Assembly: GCA_038207745.1 (NCBI GenBank)
Contig: JBBQZL010000109.1
Coordinates: 1 to 9,203 of the forward strand
DNA length: 9,203 nucleotides
Origin: JBBQZL01 sp038207745
GTDB taxonomy: Bacteria > Actinomycetota > Thermoleophilia > Solirubrobacterales > 70-9
Direction of reading: 5' to 3'
The position numbers were made by a program, and so were the translations under genes. Below are positions 7,379 through 9,203 of this stretch, in pieces. Each line of letters begins with the position of its first letter. The stretch's first letter is position 1. A model generated the notes under the pieces. That model ran no database searches. It saw only the letters and a list, made by a program, of their open reading frames with translations, and was not told where the DNA came from.

Positions 7379-8287
7379 CTACGCCTCCTTGACGGTTTCG
7401 GCGTGGAACCGGGCGCTCCACTCCGTGACATCGAAATGCGCCGGCTCGGTCTCTTCGAGGAATCGCTCGAGGACGCTGACAAATCGCGCCGGCGTCTCGA
7501 GCTGGGGCAGATGTCCGACACCGTCGAAAACCTCGAGGCGGCTGCCGGGGATGGCCCGATGGGCGTCTTCCCCGTGATGGACGGGGATGATCGGATCGCG
7601 GGCACCCCAGATGATCAGGACCGGCATGCCTTCCGCAAGATAGAGACGGTCGCCGGCGTGGACGCGCTGGCCCCCTGTGCCGACGACGGAGCGAAGCGTG
7701 GCCAGGAAGGCCGCGCGGCGATCCGGATCGGAGAGCGACGCGTAACCGCGCGCCACCTCGGAGACATCCGGGTTCGGGCGCAGGCCAACGACTCCAAGTC
7801 CGCGACCAACCGCGGAACCCACCTTGTTTGCGGCCCCCGCGGTCGTCGAGATGAAGAAATTGGCACCGGGCAGCGCCGCGGCACGGAGGATTGGGCTGAC
7901 CTCGGGTCCGAGCCCTCCACTCGAGACGAGCACCAATCGCTCCGGCACCTCGGGAAATTGGTAGGCGAACTGCATCGCGATACCTCCGCCAAGCGAGTGG
8001 CCGACGATGGTCGCGCGCTCGTGCCCAAGCGCCACCAGCAGGTCACGCAACCCGGAGGCGAGAGTTCCCAGAGAGTAGTCGCCGCTCCCCGGTGCGGAAC
8101 CCCCGTGCCCGGGAAGGTCGGGTGCGATCACGGTGTGATTCCGTGAGAGCGGCTCAATCACGGCCTGCCAGTTCTCGAGGGTTCCGGCCATGCCGTGAAT
8201 CAGCAGAAGGGCCGGGCCGGAACCGGCCTCGACGTAGTTCACCGGGCGTCCATGGAGTGTCAGAGTCTTGGTTTCCATCGCGTTCAT
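7379..8287 (-). CDS. Alpha/beta-fold hydrolase
   Basis: A 302-residue single-domain hydrolase, probably cytoplasmic (no signal peptide seen). Landmarks in order: the oxyanion-hole strand LLLIHGMAG (27-35), PDLPGHGGS (57-64), the nucleophile elbow GHSLGGG (96-102, Ser98), a cap region (about 125-205), the acid strand IIWGARDPIIP (225-235, Asp231), and GVGHLPQLETP (256-266, His259). The catalytic triad is therefore complete. Residues HGxxG and GHSxGG match esterases, C-C bond hydrolases and haloperoxidase-like enzymes; the substrate cannot be assigned. I chose the ATG at 8287, which gives MNAMETKTLTLHG; starts at 8323 or 8278 are also in frame, and none has a strong ribosome-binding site. It is on the same strand as the diguanylate cyclase, 93 bases upstream of it, but nothing links the two functions. 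Confidence 0.9.
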   Translation of the reverse strand: MNAMETKTLTLHGRPVNYVEAGSGPALLLIHGMAGTLENWQAVIEPLSRNHTVIAPDLPGHGGSAPGSGDYSLGTLASGLRDLLVALGHERATIVGHSLGGGIAMQFAYQFPEVPERLVLVSSGGLGPEVSPILRAAALPGANFFISTTAGAANKVGSAVGRGLGVVGLRPNPDVSEVARGYASLSDPDRRAAFLATLRSVVGTGGQRVHAGDRLYLAEGMPVLIIWGARDPIIPVHHGEDAHRAIPGSRLEVFDGVGHLPQLETPARFVSVLERFLEETEPAHFDVTEWSARFHAETVKEA

Positions 8288-8368
8288 GCCGCTCACAGTA
8301 TGACCAACCCGCGGCGGCCACATCCGTAATTTGCCGTTTTGGACGTATCGCGAGCTATCGGTGTCGGG
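8288..8368. other. Spacer between hydrolase start and Ig-like remnant
   Basis: These 81 bases lie upstream of the hydrolase on the minus strand and should contain its promoter if it is expressed alone. A CATACT-like -10 occurs near 8297-8302 on the minus strand, but no -35 box at normal spacing is convincing. The segment around 8325-8340 is locally AT-richer. No RNA gene or repeat was seen. Confidence 0.3.
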
Positions 8369-8566
8369 TCAGGCCTGGGGCCTGCGAACTGAGCCCGCCT
8401 GGACCCAGAGTCCAACCTTGAACCGTCTCACCGCAGCACTTGGATCTGTATTTCCTGCCTCGTCGCGGGCCTTGACGGAGAACTTGTACCTGCCTGGCCT
8501 GACGTTTCTGTAGATCTTCTGCGAGCGGCAACTCCCATAGGGCTTGCCGTCGATCCTGCAGAGGTG
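8369..8566 (-). pseudogene. 3' remnant of an Ig-like repeat (extracellular) gene
   Basis: On the minus strand an open frame ending with TGA at 8371-8369 encodes about 65 residues with the clear pattern of bacterial Ig-like repeats: CRIDGKPYGSC, an aromatic turn (KIYRNV), PGRYKFSVKARDEAGNTD, then FKV and a short tail (GLWVQAGSVRRPQA). Such repeats ('FxCxIDG...C...Y...G.h.FxVxAxDxAGNxD') occur in tandem in large secreted actinobacterial proteins. Only the C-terminal end of one repeat is here. Upstream, recognisable coding stops at about 8566; the frame continues as unrelated sequence to an in-frame TGA near 8636 without a start. The remaining 5' part of the gene is absent and its place is taken by a gene on the other strand. 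It could be a decayed gene, a rearrangement product or an assembly error. Confidence 0.7.
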
Positions 8567-8592
8567 GCCATCACGACCGAGCCGACACCGGT

Positions 8593-9203
8593 GGCGCGCG
8601 TCAGCCGCTCGACAACGTGGGAGTCCAGTACGAGCTCAATGCCCTCCAGAATCACGTTATCTCGGTGAATGAATTCCTCAACCTCAACAAGGTGATCGGC
8701 GGCTATGACCATCACGGCGACATTCAGGCTGCGCGGATGGTGGCCAACGCAGATGCGCTCGAGACCATCTACAGGACCGGAAGGGTGAATGTCGGTGCCG
8801 GTGGCATTCCGAACCTGCCGATCATCGACGTGCGCAACTACGTCGACAATGAAGTCAATGTACACCAGTACATCAACACCTACCGGTTCCGCTCCCGCCT
8901 TCTGGAGTCCAACGGGACCTACGCGAACCAGGTGATGTTCCGCGCCTCGGGAGGTCAGAACGTGAAAGCGATGGATGGCACGGCCCTCGACACGATGGCA
9001 ACCTGGCTGGATCAGATCAAGTCCGATACCTCAAACCGCTCCCAGGCACAGAAGGTGATCGGCGACAATAACCTCTGTGAGACCACCTACCCACCCCACA
9101 GCCTCCCCGACCTCGAGGCCGGCAAGCCGTTGAAATCCCCGATTGGAAAGTGCCCGCTCAGGGCGATCAATCCTGCGGGCTACCCGGCCCTGTCTCCCAC
9201 TCA
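8593..9203 (+). pseudogene. DUF6351-like secreted protein, C-terminal part, 5'-truncated and running off the window
   Basis: An uninterrupted plus-strand frame encodes about 203 residues to the window end. I recognise the character of DUF6351 family proteins (large secreted, function unknown): RQPLDNVGVQYELNAL, IGGYDHHGDIQAARMV, YRTGRVN, LPIIDVRNYVD, SRLLESNG, TMATWLDQIKSDTS, and a C-terminal YPPHSLPDLEAGKPL followed by GKCPL. The match is from memory of the family. These motifs belong to its C-terminal third. Full proteins are several hundred residues with a signal peptide; here coding-like sequence begins abruptly near 8593, with no start codon, ribosome-binding site or signal sequence, and an in-frame TGA sits at 8500-8502. 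In front of it is the reverse-strand Ig-like remnant, so the 5' part is missing. Base composition is visibly less GC-rich than in the ADI operon. Confidence 0.65.

Noticed and set aside
7337..8146. 269-codon open frame on the plus strand
   Set aside because: Antisense shadow of the alpha/beta hydrolase, which has a full catalytic triad on the minus strand.
8371..8383. Hairpin AGGCC-TGG-GGCCT at the end of the Ig-like remnant as a terminator
   Set aside because: It overlaps the stop codon, is only five pairs and has no T-tract; probably chance.
8428..8865. 145-codon minus-strand frame starting MYIDFIVDVV
   Set aside because: It runs antisense to the DUF6351-like frame and continues past the junction in a different frame from the Ig-like remnant; no coherent domain is seen.
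1..9203. CRISPR arrays, tRNA/rRNA genes, transposases or insertion-sequence ends
   Set aside because: No spaced direct repeats, no tRNA-like cloverleaf sequence and no transposase motif were seen by eye on either strand.

Overview
The window is GC-rich bacterial DNA with tightly packed genes, GTG as well as ATG starts and short or overlapping gene junctions. It looks like a high-GC actinobacterium. A remnant of an extracellular Ig-like repeat ('C-x-I-D-G ... D-x-A-G-N-x-D') and a DUF6351-type secreted protein fragment point loosely to the Thermoleophilia (Solirubrobacterales-like soil lineages). That placement is inference from protein flavour; there is no rRNA or marker gene here.

Layout. 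(1) Positions 1-1178, minus strand: two translationally coupled FtsX/MacB-type ABC transporter permease genes; the second has only its first 17 codons in the window. (2) Positions 1179-1365: a 187-base divergent intergenic region that must hold the promoters for both sides. (3) Positions 1366-6126, plus strand: a compact four-gene arginine deiminase (ADI) operon: YfcC/DcuC-superfamily transporter, arginine deiminase (arcA), ornithine carbamoyltransferase (arcB) and carbamate kinase (arcC). Junctions are +8, +2 and -4 bases, and a strong GC hairpin follows arcC. (4) Positions 6197-7285, minus strand: a membrane-anchored GGEEF diguanylate cyclase converging on arcC. (5) Positions 7379-8287, minus strand: an alpha/beta hydrolase with a complete Ser-Asp-His triad. 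(6) Positions 8369-9203: a junction of two broken genes. The 3' end of an Ig-like repeat gene on the minus strand abuts the 5'-truncated C-terminal part of a DUF6351-like gene on the plus strand, which runs off the window.

How it works together. The ADI operon is a self-contained energy pathway. Arginine is probably taken up in exchange for ornithine by the transporter. ArcA converts it to citrulline and ammonia, ArcB phosphorolyses citrulline to ornithine and carbamoyl phosphate, and ArcC uses carbamoyl phosphate to make ATP from ADP, releasing CO2 and ammonia. All catalytic residues I could check in ArcA are present, as are the main signature motifs of ArcB and ArcC. The flanking genes (ABC permeases, cyclase, hydrolase) have no evident functional tie to the pathway.

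I did not find a clearly new defence, mobile or RNA system. The most anomalous point is the back-to-back junction of two 5'-truncated genes near 8566-8600, which is either a real rearrangement breakpoint or an assembly chimera.
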